From the NCBI RefSeq assembly GCF_965218915.1, contig NZ_OZ244711.1, positions 1 to 64,000 on the forward strand: a stretch of 64,000 bases of DNA, given 5' to 3'. The translations under genes and the position numbers were made by a program. This document shows positions 25,420 to 34,799 of the stretch, one piece after another (the stretch's first letter is position 1; each line of letters opens with the position of its first letter). Under the pieces are notes generated by a model, which was not told where the DNA came from, made no database searches, and was given only the letters and a program-made list of their open reading frames with translations. This DNA is from Novosphingopyxis sp965218915. GTDB lineage: Bacteria; Pseudomonadota; Alphaproteobacteria; Sphingomonadales; Sphingomonadaceae.

Positions 25420-25842
25420 GACCTGAAGAACCGCCTGCCTGCTGCGACGTGACGCGCGCGGCTCAGAGTCCATTCCGGATCGGTTGTTTGATGGGCCGGT
25501 CTGTAGCAAGATGTCGCTGGACGCGGCGTAGAGAACGATCCGACGATCTCGGCCGCTGCCCCGAGGTGTTTTGCCGGTTGCCTGTTCCGACTGAACCAGT
25601 GAGGAACAGCTCAACAACCCAACGCTTTGCCTTGTCGGTCAGCGACCGATCATTAGAAAGTCGGCAACCCCACTCGCCAGATACGTTCGGGCTAAGCCGG
25701 ACCACTGCTTCGTCAACCCGCTTAGGGTCACGGCCGGTGATTACCATTTGCGCACCTTCGTCAATGGACCGTTGTGCAGCCGCAAGTTCTACGGCTGTGG
25801 ATCCGCCGCCACGACGGCCGTTTTTCCCGCAAGACGCTGCAT
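25420..25842 (-). pseudogene. Short-chain dehydrogenase remnant
   Basis: From an ATG at 25842 the reading is MQRLAGKTAVVA; after a frameshift it continues GGSTAVELAAAQRSIDEGAQ, MVITGRDPKRVDEAVVRLSP and NVSGEWGC. This is the first third of an SDR enzyme (TGRD after beta-2, and the N-V-S-G strand). The nucleotide-binding loop is altered and the later part does not read as SDR in any frame. It lies between the Tn3 element and the cupin gene. Confidence 0.65.
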
Positions 25843-25932
25843 GATCGAAAGACTTTCCGTCTGGGTGACAGCCGTCAACACGGTCGATCAAAGCAATCCG
25901 AATTGCGCTGCCCCTATGAAGCTCTTGGCGGC

Positions 25933-26454
25933 TCAACCCGTGTTAGGGAAGATGGGTCGAAGCATGCCCGATGCGACCTCGACCGGAGCCGCATCGATGA
26001 GTATGAAAGCCGTCACCGCCGGTTTTGTGCTGCGGTTCATCCAGGTGTGTGTGCAACCGCGCATGATCACGACATCTCCCGTCTTGAGATGCACGACTTC
26101 GCCGCTGTCCAGTTCGAGGTCGATCTCGCCCTGAAGTACCACGTCATAGTCGGTCGTCTGCGTGCGATGGGTAAAGCGGGGGTGGCCGGGTCCCCATTCG
26201 GTTATTCTGAACGCCGTGCCTTGCCCGCTGCCGACGTAGTTATAGTCGTTGTGGACCTTGATATAGCCCTTGCGCTGCGCCGGGTCGGCCCCCGGCGCAT
26301 TGTCGACCGGCATCGTGTCCGTCGACCATAGTTCGGATCCCGTGACGTTCTTTCCGATCCCCCGCGATGCGGCGGGAAGGCGTTCGTCGCTGATGACGAC
26401 GCTGGCGCCGTTCTCGTCATTGGCGACGACGATCCTACGAACTTCCATGGTCAT
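25933..26454 (-). CDS. Cupin-domain protein
   Basis: A 173-residue single-cupin protein. The barrel is at about 85-165: PRFTHRTQTTDYDVVLQGEI gives the first metal-ligand motif, with His-x-x-Gln-x-x-Asp-Tyr replacing the usual His-x-His, and GDVVIMRGCTHTWMNRS the second. It resembles small cupins found with aromatic-degradation genes. AGGAGAGAG precedes the ATG. It ends the leftward catabolic row that begins near 29.6 kb. Confidence 0.82.
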   Translation of the reverse strand: MTMEVRRIVVANDENGASVVISDERLPAASRGIGKNVTGSELWSTDTMPVDNAPGADPAQRKGYIKVHNDYNYVGSGQGTAFRITEWGPGHPRFTHRTQTTDYDVVLQGEIDLELDSGEVVHLKTGDVVIMRGCTHTWMNRSTKPAVTAFILIDAAPVEVASGMLRPIFPNTG

Positions 26455-26591
26455 GATGCTCTCTCCTTAGGGTGTAACGGCGCGACTGCTCTACGGACGG
26501 CGACCCGGCCGCTAAGGGTCGGGCTAATCTCTGAGAGGAATTTGCGTGTTGAGTTCCTTCCCGTCGATAACGACCGCCTTGGCGTCGAGCA

Positions 26592-27227
26592 TTACAAACG
26601 GCCGTCTCCTCGGTCCTGTGGTGCCGTAATGGCGAGTGCGTTCAGCAGCGAACAGATGATCTGGTAGCAGCCGGCGAGAATAATCATATCGAAAATCCCT
26701 TTCTCCCCGAACGCGCGCCGCGTGGCTTCAAATACGTCGTCCTCCACCTGGCGTCGGCCGACGAGCGCCAAGGTGAAGCGCTGTGCAGTTAGGTCGGCTT
26801 CGCCCAGTTCCGGCGGTGGCTCGCCGCGGATAAGTGCCTCGATCGTCTCCGATGACAGGCCGACCATCCGTGCCTCGGCGGTGTGCGCGTACAATTCGTA
26901 AGGAGCCCGCCAGACGGCACCGGTGCTAAGGATTACCACCTGCCGCGTCGCCGGGCCGAGCGCGGTGTTGCCGCTCTCCGCCTTTTGCAGCCCCAGCATC
27001 GCCGTGGCGATGTCCGGGCTGGCGAACATCGGATTGAACGGGCCGATCATGCGACCATCGTCCAGCATCGCAGTAAAGCCGGCCTTGTGGGCCTCCGGTA
27101 CGATCGTGGAAATCGCGTGGTCGTATAGCGTCTTGGCGCTTCCTGAAAACGAAGCAGGATCGTATAACGGAAAGCGGCCGCCGAGATCATTTTCATGTGC
27201 CGACGAATGCGTTTGGTCGGAGGTCAT
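26592..27227 (-). CDS. Carboxymuconolactone decarboxylase-family protein
   Basis: A 211-residue AhpD/CMD-fold protein. The core is RQVVILSTGAVWRAPYELYA, then HTAEARMVGLSSETIEALIR, the typical helix pair. The AhpD Cys-x-x-Cys is absent, so it is not a thiol peroxidase partner. The late segment MIILAGCYQIICSLLNALAI closes the fold. It is one of four related genes or remnants in this row and the best-preserved long type. Confidence 0.82.
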   Translation of the reverse strand: MTSDQTHSSAHENDLGGRFPLYDPASFSGSAKTLYDHAISTIVPEAHKAGFTAMLDDGRMIGPFNPMFASPDIATAMLGLQKAESGNTALGPATRQVVILSTGAVWRAPYELYAHTAEARMVGLSSETIEALIRGEPPPELGEADLTAQRFTLALVGRRQVEDDVFEATRRAFGEKGIFDMIILAGCYQIICSLLNALAITAPQDRGDGRL

Positions 27228-27472
27228 AATGGTTTGCTCCTATCGATCGATGCCGGTCGCGTGAGACAGCACGTCATAGGCGACGACCAGCTCAACCGCA
27301 CGGTCGAACACAGATCCTGCGGCATTCGGCGGCCGCCGATCAGCGGGCTATCGATGTCGTGCACCACTTGCTGCCGCTCGTCGTCGAAGCTGACCGGCAG
27401 GCCTGCAACGAGTGCCGCCACCTTGTCCGCCGGCAGTCCGCCTTCACCCCGAGCGGTCCGCAGATGCAGCAA
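27226..27472 (-). pseudogene. Carboxymuconolactone decarboxylase-family remnant
   Basis: Only the C-terminal half is present: GLPADKVAALVAGLPVSFDD, then ERQQVVHDIDSPLIGGRRMP. Near 27325 the family reading moves to another frame (FDRAVELVVAYDVLSHATGI, then DR-stop). The N-terminal half is absent, replaced by the end of the SMP-30 gene. The sequence AGLPVSFDD is shared with the intact gene at 28980, so it is a decayed paralogue. Confidence 0.6.
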
Positions 27473-28430
27473 CCTGCGGCAGTTCGACGCGCAGCACCTT
27501 GGCCGTGCGATACGTACCGTCAGGTGGTTGAGCGGTGCCGCCGTCCGTCAAGAAATAGCCGAGGCGGCCCTTGTCCCCAGGCGAGCGGCCCCACGCGCCC
27601 GCAGACGGTCCGACGAGCGTCTCGGTGAACGGTTCGCCAGCAATCACGGTCCTGCCTGCGCGATTGCCGTCTGGTGCCAAGCGGACCAGGTCGATGGTGT
27701 TCTCGCGGTGCGTGGTGACGTAGGCGACGCCCGCTTCGGCGTCGATGACGAAATCGTCCCACTCCCGTCCGCCGGCTACGAACTCGGGTAGTCCGATCGC
27801 GTCCCATGTGGCGGGATCTACCTTGACGCGCAGCATCATCTGCTGGGACGTCGTGGTGTAGTAGAGATACCCGCGTTGCGCGTCGAACTGGACACCGTTG
27901 GTGCCGGGCTGCTCGGGCTTCTTCTCGCCGGGGCGGTTCTTCATCGAGTCGTGCCGCAACCAAATCCGCGCCAACGCCGCGCCGACTCCGTCGAGATCGA
28001 CCCGCCAGATCAGGTCCGCCATGCCCGCGGCGAGGAGCACATTCGGCGCAATCATGCAGCCGCCGTTGAGACCGGCCCATGGTTGAGGGAACTCGAGTAT
28101 CTGCCGCGGACTGACTGCGGTGCCTGGTATCCAACCGGACAGATCGAGCTCGTAAAGCCTCGCTCGACGGGTGTCATAGACGTCGGCCACACCGATTACG
28201 AACCGCTCGGCCTGCCATTCGACGACGAAGCAGGCGTTGTACTCGAAGGTGAACAGGTGAAGCGGCTCCACCGCAAGCGCCTCACGGGTCGCGGGAACAA
28301 ACCAGAGCTCCTTCCGGTTGGCGACGGTGACCAGCATCGATCCGTCGGAGCGTATAGCCAGATTCTCGAGAAAGAAGTGCTCGGGGAACTCGGCAACGAT
28401 GGTGAGCTTGGCTTGCGGTGAGTCAGGCAT
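27444..28430 (-). CDS. SMP-30/gluconolactonase-like beta-propeller protein
   Basis: A 328-residue protein with repeated strands ending in Asp/Asn-Gly turns: LENLAIRSDGSMLVTVANRK, GLNGGCMIAPNVLLAAGMAD, GTNGVQFDAQRGYLYYTTTS and DDFVIDAEAGVAYVTTHREN. These match the six-bladed SMP-30 propeller, with Glu in the first blade and Asn/Asp metal ligands later. No signal peptide, so it is cytoplasmic. It would hydrolyse a lactone in the pathway served by the neighbouring CMD-family genes. Confidence 0.75.
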   Translation of the reverse strand: MPDSPQAKLTIVAEFPEHFFLENLAIRSDGSMLVTVANRKELWFVPATREALAVEPLHLFTFEYNACFVVEWQAERFVIGVADVYDTRRARLYELDLSGWIPGTAVSPRQILEFPQPWAGLNGGCMIAPNVLLAAGMADLIWRVDLDGVGAALARIWLRHDSMKNRPGEKKPEQPGTNGVQFDAQRGYLYYTTTSQQMMLRVKVDPATWDAIGLPEFVAGGREWDDFVIDAEAGVAYVTTHRENTIDLVRLAPDGNRAGRTVIAGEPFTETLVGPSAGAWGRSPGDKGRLGYFLTDGGTAQPPDGTYRTAKVLRVELPQVAASADRSG

Positions 28431-28959
28431 GATTCCGGGCCTCCTGGGAAAGGTTTTTCACGCCGGCTCGGAGCGGAGATGGCCAACATGCTGAGTAAGC
28501 CGCAGACGACACGGGAGCAGTCGGCGAGCACCGCAAGGCGACGAGTTCCTTCTCGCCGAATTGCCCCAAGACATCAGCGTTTAGGTCATCGTTCACGCAT
28601 TTTGCGGAGACGCCGGCCTGGTGGGCGACTGCCGCGTGTGCGTAGAGTTCGTAAGGCGCCTGCCAGCCCGACCCCACGCTCAGGATGGCGACCTGGCGGA
28701 CACGGTCTGACAGGTTGGTGAGCCTGCCTTCATCGGTCTGCAGCTGTAGGAATGCCAGCGCGATTTCCGGGCTTTGCAGCATCGGGTTGAACCGGCGGAT
28801 GGAGCGACCTTCGGCAGTCTTAGCTTTGACGCCGAGCCTCTCAGCCAGGGTGCCCATGCTCGGGTCCACTTGTTTGGCCAGCGTGACCTGTGCCGGGCTC
28901 AGTTCGGATCTGCTCAGGAGTGGCAAGCGGCCGCCAAGCCAGGTTTCAGGATCGGACAT
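28423..28959 (-). pseudogene. Carboxymuconolactone decarboxylase-family gene, internally deleted and frameshifted
   Basis: The start MSDPETWLGGRLPLL at 28959 and the core VRQVAILSVGSGWQAPYELY are good. Compared with the paralogue at 26592, about 30 residues are missing between the AGVSAK and GQFGEKE segments. The expected ending (ADCSRVVCGLLSMLAISAP, matching AGCYQIICSLLNALAITAP) is in another frame. It probably does not make a working protein. It overlaps the SMP-30 start by 8 bp. Confidence 0.6.
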
Positions 28960-28979
28960 CGGACCTCCTCGTTGCATTT

Positions 28980-29567
28980 CTATTGGTCCAGGCCATTGGC
29001 ATCTGCGTTCGCCGGCACGTCGAAGACGGCCAGCGTCATGCAAACCATCGTGAACCAGCCAATCAGCACCGCGACATCGACGAGCCCGGGATCGCCGATT
29101 CGCTCGCGGGCCGTGCGGTAAAGCCCGAGCGAGACCAGCCGCGGCTGAACCAATGCATAGGCGACCTGGTAGACGACATCCTCGCGCGGATCATCGAACG
29201 ATACCGGCAGGCCGGCGATCAGCCGCTTGACCGTTTCAGGTGCGAGCTGCCCTTGGTTCTCCCCGATCGCCTCGTGCTCATAGCTTGCGTAGGCGGAAAG
29301 CCAGCGCGCGTTGACGAGATTGGTGACGATCTCGATCTCGCTCTTCGTCAGCGATGAATGCCTCTGGTAGTAGAGACCCGTCGGAACGATGGTTTTCGAC
29401 AAGGCGGGGTTGGCCAGCCAGATGCGGTGTGGACCGGGAACGAGCCCGCGCAGTCGCTTGGTAAATTCATAGGCCTCCCGCATCTCGGCCGGCATGTCGG
29501 CGACCGGAACTTCGCGGTATCGCCCGAACGTGCCGAAGTCGGCTGCTTTGAACATCGGGTCAGTCAT
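28980..29567 (-). CDS. Carboxymuconolactone decarboxylase-family protein
   Basis: A 195-residue protein of the CMD/AhpD fold. Motifs: TKSEIEIVTNLVNARWLSAY, ASYEHEAIGENQGQLAPETV and AGLPVSFDDPREDVVYQVAY. The Glu-His pair in YEHE replaces the Cys pair of AhpD and is typical of CMD-like hydrolases. It is 24 bp downstream of the NodT-like gene, so the efflux and catabolic genes may form one transcript. Confidence 0.85.
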   Translation of the reverse strand: MTDPMFKAADFGTFGRYREVPVADMPAEMREAYEFTKRLRGLVPGPHRIWLANPALSKTIVPTGLYYQRHSSLTKSEIEIVTNLVNARWLSAYASYEHEAIGENQGQLAPETVKRLIAGLPVSFDDPREDVVYQVAYALVQPRLVSLGLYRTARERIGDPGLVDVAVLIGWFTMVCMTLAVFDVPANADANGLDQ

Positions 29568-29591
29568 TCGAACATTCCTTTTAAAGAGCGT

Positions 29592-31049
29592 TCATCGCGA
29601 GATCGGTGGCGGCGGCGCATCGGCAATCTCCCAACCGCCGCCGAGTGCGCGATACAAGGCGACCAGATCCGTCGTGATTTCGGTGGCGATCGTGGCCAGG
29701 TCGTTCTGCGTCTGCAGCAGCTGCGATTGGGCCGAGTTGACGTTCAGGAAGTCGGCCGCGCCCTCGGTGTATTGCTGCCGGGCGGCACGGAGCGCGATCT
29801 CGTTCTGCTTGACCGCCATGGCGAGTTGGGCCTGGCGACGCTGCGCCTCGGCGTACGCGGTGAGCGCGTTGTCCACCTCCTGCCAGGCTTGCAGCACGGT
29901 GCGCTGGAAGGCGATGCCGGCTTCGCGTTGCTGCGACTTGCGCAGCTGCAGCTCGCCGCGCAGGCGTCCGCCCTGGAAGATGGGCAGTGAGATGGAGGGG
30001 CCGACCGTGAATGCCCGCGACGGCAGGCTGAAGGCGTCGCGCAGGCGCAGGCCTTCGAGATTGAAGCTGCCGACGAGCGTGATGTCGGGGTAGAAATTGG
30101 CGACTGCGACACCGGTGTCGGCAGTGGCGGCATGAAGCTCGGCTTCGGCTTGGCGCACGTCCGGCCGTCGCCGGACCAGGGCGCCGGGAACCCCGATGGG
30201 GACGATGGCGGGCACGCCGGGCAGGGCCGCACGGGGTCGGAGCTCGGCTTCCAGCGCGCGTGGTGGCTCGGCGAGCAGGAAGCCGATAGCGTTGATCAGG
30301 GCCGCCTGACGAGTGCGCAGCGGCGGGACGGTGCTGGCGACGGTCGCCAGCTGCGCCTGGGCTTGCGCCATGTCGAGTGCGTTGGCGACCCCGTTCGCAA
30401 CGCGGTTGCGCACCAGCTTGGCGTTCTGCTCGACGAGGCCCAGGTTGCGTTCGGCGATGCCGAGCTGGGCCTGGACGCCGCGCAGTTGCAGGTAGTCCTG
30501 GGCGAGGTCAGCGAGGGCGGCAAGGGCGATGCCGTGCCGGCTTTCGACGGAGCTGAGGGTGCGGGCGTCCGCGGCTTCGACGGCGCGGCGGACGCGGCCG
30601 AACAGGTCGAGTTCCCAGGAGGAGTCCAGCCCGTTCTGGAACAGGTCGTATTCGATCGGTGCTCCCGGGGCAGGCTCGACGAGCGAAACGAAACCCGTCG
30701 GGCTCTGCCGTTCCCGTTTGTAAGACGAGCGGCCGCTGATCTGAGGCAGGCCTTGGGCGGCCGCGACCCGGGTCTGCGCGCGGCCCTGCATGATCCGCTC
30801 GGCAGCCGATTTGAGGTCCAGGTTCTGGGTCGCGAGCCGGGTCACGAGGGAGGTGAGCACCGGATCGTCGAAGCTGCGCCACCAGGTCGGGTCGACCGCG
30901 GTGGCGACGGTCCGACTCGGCACGCCGCCCAGCTCGGGCGCCCAGACGCTGGGTGACGCAACGACGGGTGGCTGGAAGTCGGGGCCGACGGTGCAGGCAC
31001 CCAGGCCGGCGCAGGCCAGCAGCCCTGCGAGAGTCCGCGCGCGCATCAC
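29592..31049 (-). CDS. Outer-membrane efflux lipoprotein, NodT/OprM family
   Basis: A 485-residue TolC-like channel. The N-terminus is a lipoprotein signal: LAGLLACAGLGAC with Cys19 as the lipid anchor, followed by TVGPDFQPP, the usual NodT start. Two helical repeats carry LDLKSAAERI and QYTEGAADFLNVNSAQSQLL. Overlaps the membrane-fusion gene by 4 bp. With it and the MFS pump it builds a tripartite exporter across both membranes. Confidence 0.93.
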   Translation of the reverse strand: MMRARTLAGLLACAGLGACTVGPDFQPPVVASPSVWAPELGGVPSRTVATAVDPTWWRSFDDPVLTSLVTRLATQNLDLKSAAERIMQGRAQTRVAAAQGLPQISGRSSYKRERQSPTGFVSLVEPAPGAPIEYDLFQNGLDSSWELDLFGRVRRAVEAADARTLSSVESRHGIALAALADLAQDYLQLRGVQAQLGIAERNLGLVEQNAKLVRNRVANGVANALDMAQAQAQLATVASTVPPLRTRQAALINAIGFLLAEPPRALEAELRPRAALPGVPAIVPIGVPGALVRRRPDVRQAEAELHAATADTGVAVANFYPDITLVGSFNLEGLRLRDAFSLPSRAFTVGPSISLPIFQGGRLRGELQLRKSQQREAGIAFQRTVLQAWQEVDNALTAYAEAQRRQAQLAMAVKQNEIALRAARQQYTEGAADFLNVNSAQSQLLQTQNDLATIATEITTDLVALYRALGGGWEIADAPPPPISR

Positions 31050-32269
31050 CGAGGCGCGGTCACGCGATTGGCGGAATCCCGCTGATCGGCGACCACGTTT
31101 TCCAGCCCGGTGTGGATGGTGGTCTCGACCGAGAAGCCGACCCGCAGCAGCTTGGCCAGCTTCTGGTTCGGCGACAGTGCGATCTTGACCGGCAGGCGCT
31201 GCACGATCTTCGTGAAGTTGCCGGTCGCATTGATCGGCGGCACCGGGGAGAAGGCGGCCCCGGAGGCCGGGGCGACCCCGACCACGACGCCGTCGAGGTC
31301 GATGTCGTAGGCGTCCACGTGCACGGTCGCCTTCTGGCCGTTGCGGACGTGGCGCAGGTCGAGCTCGCGGTAGTTGGCCTCGATGTAAACGGCGTCGAGC
31401 GGCACCACGACCATGGCGGTGCTGCCAGGGGCGAGATTATCGCCGACCTGGATGCTGCGCTGGCCAATCATGCCGTCGATGGGTGCGACGATGCGGGTGT
31501 AGGAGAGATTGAGCCGGGCCTGCTCCAGTTGCGCCTGATCGGCCTTCACCACGGCATCCTGCGAGGACTTCTTCGCTTCGAGCACCTGCATCTGCCGCTT
31601 CGTTGCCTCCAAGGCGGCTTGCGCTGCTTGTAGCGACGCCTTGCCCTGTTCGGCGGCGGAGTCTGCTTGTTGCTTCTGCTGCCCGGTGCCGGCCCCGGTG
31701 GCGGCTAGATTGACGTAGCGGCGCTGGTTGGCCTGGGTGAAGGCGAGGCTGGCCTGGGCGGAAGCCACCGCCGCCTGCTGCTCGGTGATCAGCGCGGGCT
31801 GCCGTGCCACGTTGGCTGCCGCGTCGACGACCTGGGCCGTGTCGCGCTCGAGCGCTGCTTCAGCCATCGAAACGGCGGTCTGGTAGTCACGGGGATCAAG
31901 CGTGACCAGCAGCTGCCCGGCCCGGACCACGTCGGTGTCGTTGACAAGCACTTCGCTCACATAACCGGACACGCGGGGTGAGATGCGGGCGTAGTGCACG
32001 CGCACGTAGGCGTCGTTGGTCCAGACGTTCGGGCGGGGTGCGAACACCTCGTAGAGCACGACGGCAACGAACACGAGCACGATGAGACCGCCGACGACCC
32101 AGGGCCAACGCGCGGGGGGCGGCTTGGACTTCTTTTCCTGATCGTCCTGCTTGTCAGGATTGCCGTGTTCCTGCTTGTCATGACCCTGCGGCTTGCTAGG
32201 CTGGTCGCTTCCAGGCTTGTCGCTGCCAGGCTTTGGCGGGGCCTTGCTCTGCGTCTCTGCGTCGCTCAC
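31046..32269 (-). CDS. HlyD/EmrA-type membrane fusion protein
   Basis: A 407-residue periplasmic adaptor. The first 50 residues are a charged, low-complexity cytoplasmic tail (Lys, Pro, Gln, Asp), unusually long for EmrA. One membrane helix follows (WVVGGLIVLVFVAVVLYEVF). Then the biotinyl-lipoyl half (RVHYARISPRVSGYVSEVLV), a long coiled coil (120-225), and the second half (YTRIVAPIDGMIGQRSIQVG). Start and stop overlap both neighbours by 4 bp. Confidence 0.92.
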   Translation of the reverse strand: MSDAETQSKAPPKPGSDKPGSDQPSKPQGHDKQEHGNPDKQDDQEKKSKPPPARWPWVVGGLIVLVFVAVVLYEVFAPRPNVWTNDAYVRVHYARISPRVSGYVSEVLVNDTDVVRAGQLLVTLDPRDYQTAVSMAEAALERDTAQVVDAAANVARQPALITEQQAAVASAQASLAFTQANQRRYVNLAATGAGTGQQKQQADSAAEQGKASLQAAQAALEATKRQMQVLEAKKSSQDAVVKADQAQLEQARLNLSYTRIVAPIDGMIGQRSIQVGDNLAPGSTAMVVVPLDAVYIEANYRELDLRHVRNGQKATVHVDAYDIDLDGVVVGVAPASGAAFSPVPPINATGNFTKIVQRLPVKIALSPNQKLAKLLRVGFSVETTIHTGLENVVADQRDSANRVTAPR

Positions 32270-33801
32270 GTCGCTGATCCCTGTTTTTCGGCGGCGATGA
32301 TCCGGGGCGGCAGCGTGCGCTGCGGCATGAACACCAGCACCACCATGAGTGCCACCGTCATTGCCGCCATGATGAGGAACGTGTCGGACATCGTCAGCAC
32401 CTGGGCCTGCTGCTCAATGACCGGCTGCAAGGCGCTCATGCTGCCGGGCACTGGGTTGGACGGGATCGGAGACGCCCCAGGCAGCCGCCAGCGGTCTTGC
32501 CCGGCCTGGTCGGCCAGCCGGTTGTAGTGCAGTCCGCCGCGCCAGCGGTCGATCAACTGGATGAGCCACACACCCGTGGCCTCGGCGAGGGCGCGCGGCG
32601 TGTTGATCGCGGCTGAAATGAACGGCGCCTCCTCCGGCCCCTTCACGCTGTTGGTTGAGAACAGCAGCAGCGGCATGACGATCAGCGGTTGGCCAACGGC
32701 CTGGAACGCCTGCCACAGGTAGAACTGCCCCCGAAACCAGGTGGTCGTGAGCTGCGACGCCCCGATGCAGGAGATCAGGACGCAGACCAAGCCCACCATC
32801 TGGACGATCCGCGCATCGATCCGGCGGTGATCAAGCAACCACGCCGTCGCCGGCAGCAGCACGAGCTGCGACCCGGCGATGACGAAGGTGATCAGGTAGA
32901 ACTGCTCCGGCCGGAACCCCTGCACCTCCTGTAAAAAGGAGTTCGGGACAGTCGAGCTGGACTGGCCGACAATGACGAACGTGAAGATCGCGATGCCGCC
33001 ATAGGCAAGGTTGCGACGGCCGAACAGCTGCAGCTTGAGCAACGGCAGCGGATGGAACCACTCGTTGAGCAGCAGCAGCGGGACACCGACCGCACTGGCC
33101 AGGGCCAACATGCAGATCAAAGGAGAGTTGAACCAGTCGAACCGATCGCCCTGCTGCAGCATTGTCGTCAGGCTGCCGAGCCCGATGACGACCAGCAGAG
33201 CGCCGCGCCAGTCAAAAATGCGGAACCGCCCGTAGTCCGGTGAGTCCTGTTCCTCGCCATACCAGACCAGCAGGCCCGCCAGGACACACAGCGGCAGCGA
33301 CTCCAGGAAGACAAACTGCCAGCCGACCAGGTCGGTCCAGAGGCCGGCCATAGCGGGTGAGAGCGCGGGGGTGAACGTGGCCGTCAGGGCATAGATGGCC
33401 AAGCCGTAAAGCTTGGTCGAAGGATCGAGCACCCTTAAGGTGGTGGTCATCAGCAGCGGGATGGTGAGCCCGCCGGATAGGCCCTGCAGGCCGCGCAACA
33501 GATAGAGCGCCGACGTTTGCGGGCAGAACGGGATCAACCCGCTGGAAACCGCATTGAGGATGAAGACGAACAGAGTGAACTGCCGGAGCGTGAACGTCAC
33601 CATCAGCCAGGGCGACAGCGCCATGCCGACCACCTCGGCGGAGAGATACAGGCTGCTGAACCAGGTGCCTGGATCATGGCTGAGGCCCAGGCCACCCGAG
33701 ACATCGCCCATGGCGTTGGAGGCGACCTGACTGTTGAAGTCCGCCGAAATGGAACCCAGAACGATTCCGGCAAGACCGAGGAAGGGCCGAATATTCATCA
33801 A
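32266..33801 (-). CDS. DHA2-family MFS drug/H+ antiporter (EmrB-like)
   Basis: A 511-residue pump with about 14 membrane helices. Helix 1 (PFLGLAGIVLGSISADFNSQ) and the motif-A-like loop region match DHA2 members; PWLMVTFTLRQFTLFVFILN and FFLMAAMTV-type helices continue to the C-terminus. The helix 1 motif is altered compared with EmrB (Asp-Phe-Asn instead of Asp-Xaa-Thr-Ile-Val-Asn). It is 12 bp downstream of a sensor kinase. Substrate unknown. Confidence 0.9.
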   Translation of the reverse strand: MMNIRPFLGLAGIVLGSISADFNSQVASNAMGDVSGGLGLSHDPGTWFSSLYLSAEVVGMALSPWLMVTFTLRQFTLFVFILNAVSSGLIPFCPQTSALYLLRGLQGLSGGLTIPLLMTTTLRVLDPSTKLYGLAIYALTATFTPALSPAMAGLWTDLVGWQFVFLESLPLCVLAGLLVWYGEEQDSPDYGRFRIFDWRGALLVVIGLGSLTTMLQQGDRFDWFNSPLICMLALASAVGVPLLLLNEWFHPLPLLKLQLFGRRNLAYGGIAIFTFVIVGQSSSTVPNSFLQEVQGFRPEQFYLITFVIAGSQLVLLPATAWLLDHRRIDARIVQMVGLVCVLISCIGASQLTTTWFRGQFYLWQAFQAVGQPLIVMPLLLFSTNSVKGPEEAPFISAAINTPRALAEATGVWLIQLIDRWRGGLHYNRLADQAGQDRWRLPGASPIPSNPVPGSMSALQPVIEQQAQVLTMSDTFLIMAAMTVALMVVLVFMPQRTLPPRIIAAEKQGSAT

Positions 33802-33813
33802 TGAGCCCCGCGC

Positions 33814-34521
33814 CTATCCCGCCGCTGCCGACCCGGCTTCGGCCGACCAAGCCGGTAAGGCTTGCTCGACCGGGATCAGCAGATGCACGGCCGCACCCCG
33901 CTCGCGCGGTTCCCACGCTGCGTATCCTCCCATCTGCCGGGCCAGTTCGGTCACCAACGTGCGGCCGAGCCCGCCCTGGTTGGAGGCGGAGGCTGAAAAT
34001 CCGGCGCCGTCGTCCTCGACGCTGCAGCGCCACATGCCGGCGGCGACACGCCGGGAGGTGATGGTGATCTGGCCATTGGCCCTGCTTGCGAAGGCATGCT
34101 TCAGCGCGTTGACCACGAGTTCATGGACGGCGCGTCCGAGCAGTCGGCACGTTGCTGCGGCGAGTTCGGTCTCATCGCAGTCTGCCGTGCAGGTCACGTT
34201 GCCGCTCGTGAAGTAGGCACCCCGGAGATAGCCGCAGAACGCGTCGAGAAATTTCCGGGCCGAAACCGGTTCGTCGGCGACGGTCTCATCCAGCAACATA
34301 TATAGTTGGCGGAGAACCCCCAGGCGCTCGGCGGCGGCGTTCAGCACCTGTCTTGCAGGAACATGCGTGCAGGTGCGAGCCTCAAGGGCGAGCATGCTCG
34401 CGGCGAGCTGGACGGCGTTGGAATAGCGGTGCCGCATCTCGTCGAATCGAACCTGGTCTAGACCCATCGCGAGGCCGTTCTGGGCGTCGGGCCTATGGTG
34501 TGCGACTGCTTCATCGTGCAT
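33814..34521 (-). CDS. Sensor histidine kinase, HisKA_2/HATPase type, soluble
   Basis: A 235-residue kinase without membrane helices. The phospho-acceptor box is FDEMRHRYSNAVQLAASML, with His31; the ATP-binding N-box is HELVVNALKHAF and the G1 box VEDDGAGF, followed by a GGLGRTLV G2 box. This set is of the HisKA_2/HWE group, whose members respond to light or general stress. No response regulator lies next to it. It heads the efflux operon and probably controls it with a partner elsewhere. Confidence 0.82.
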   Translation of the reverse strand: MHDEAVAHHRPDAQNGLAMGLDQVRFDEMRHRYSNAVQLAASMLALEARTCTHVPARQVLNAAAERLGVLRQLYMLLDETVADEPVSARKFLDAFCGYLRGAYFTSGNVTCTADCDETELAAATCRLLGRAVHELVVNALKHAFASRANGQITITSRRVAAGMWRCSVEDDGAGFSASASNQGGLGRTLVTELARQMGGYAAWEPRERGAAVHLLIPVEQALPAWSAEAGSAAAG

Positions 34522-34799
34522 GCGGGCGGCCCGATCTGATTGTGAGCCCCTGAGCGGCGGACTTGAGACATGTAGCGCCCTCCGCGACCGCGCTCCTTCA
34601 GATTTGGGACAAGACTTTCGTGATCCCGCCTTCTAGTTCCCGTTCCGGCGTGCGGCTCCGAGGACCGCCGACTCCAAAGAACGCGGGCGTCAGAAAACAA
34701 AAGTCGTGTCCAGTATTTGCAAGCAGGACTACCCGACAGTCTTTACGGGAAGGGTGCTGATTCCGACTGCCAAGATTGCCGGTGGAGACTCGAGGTCGC

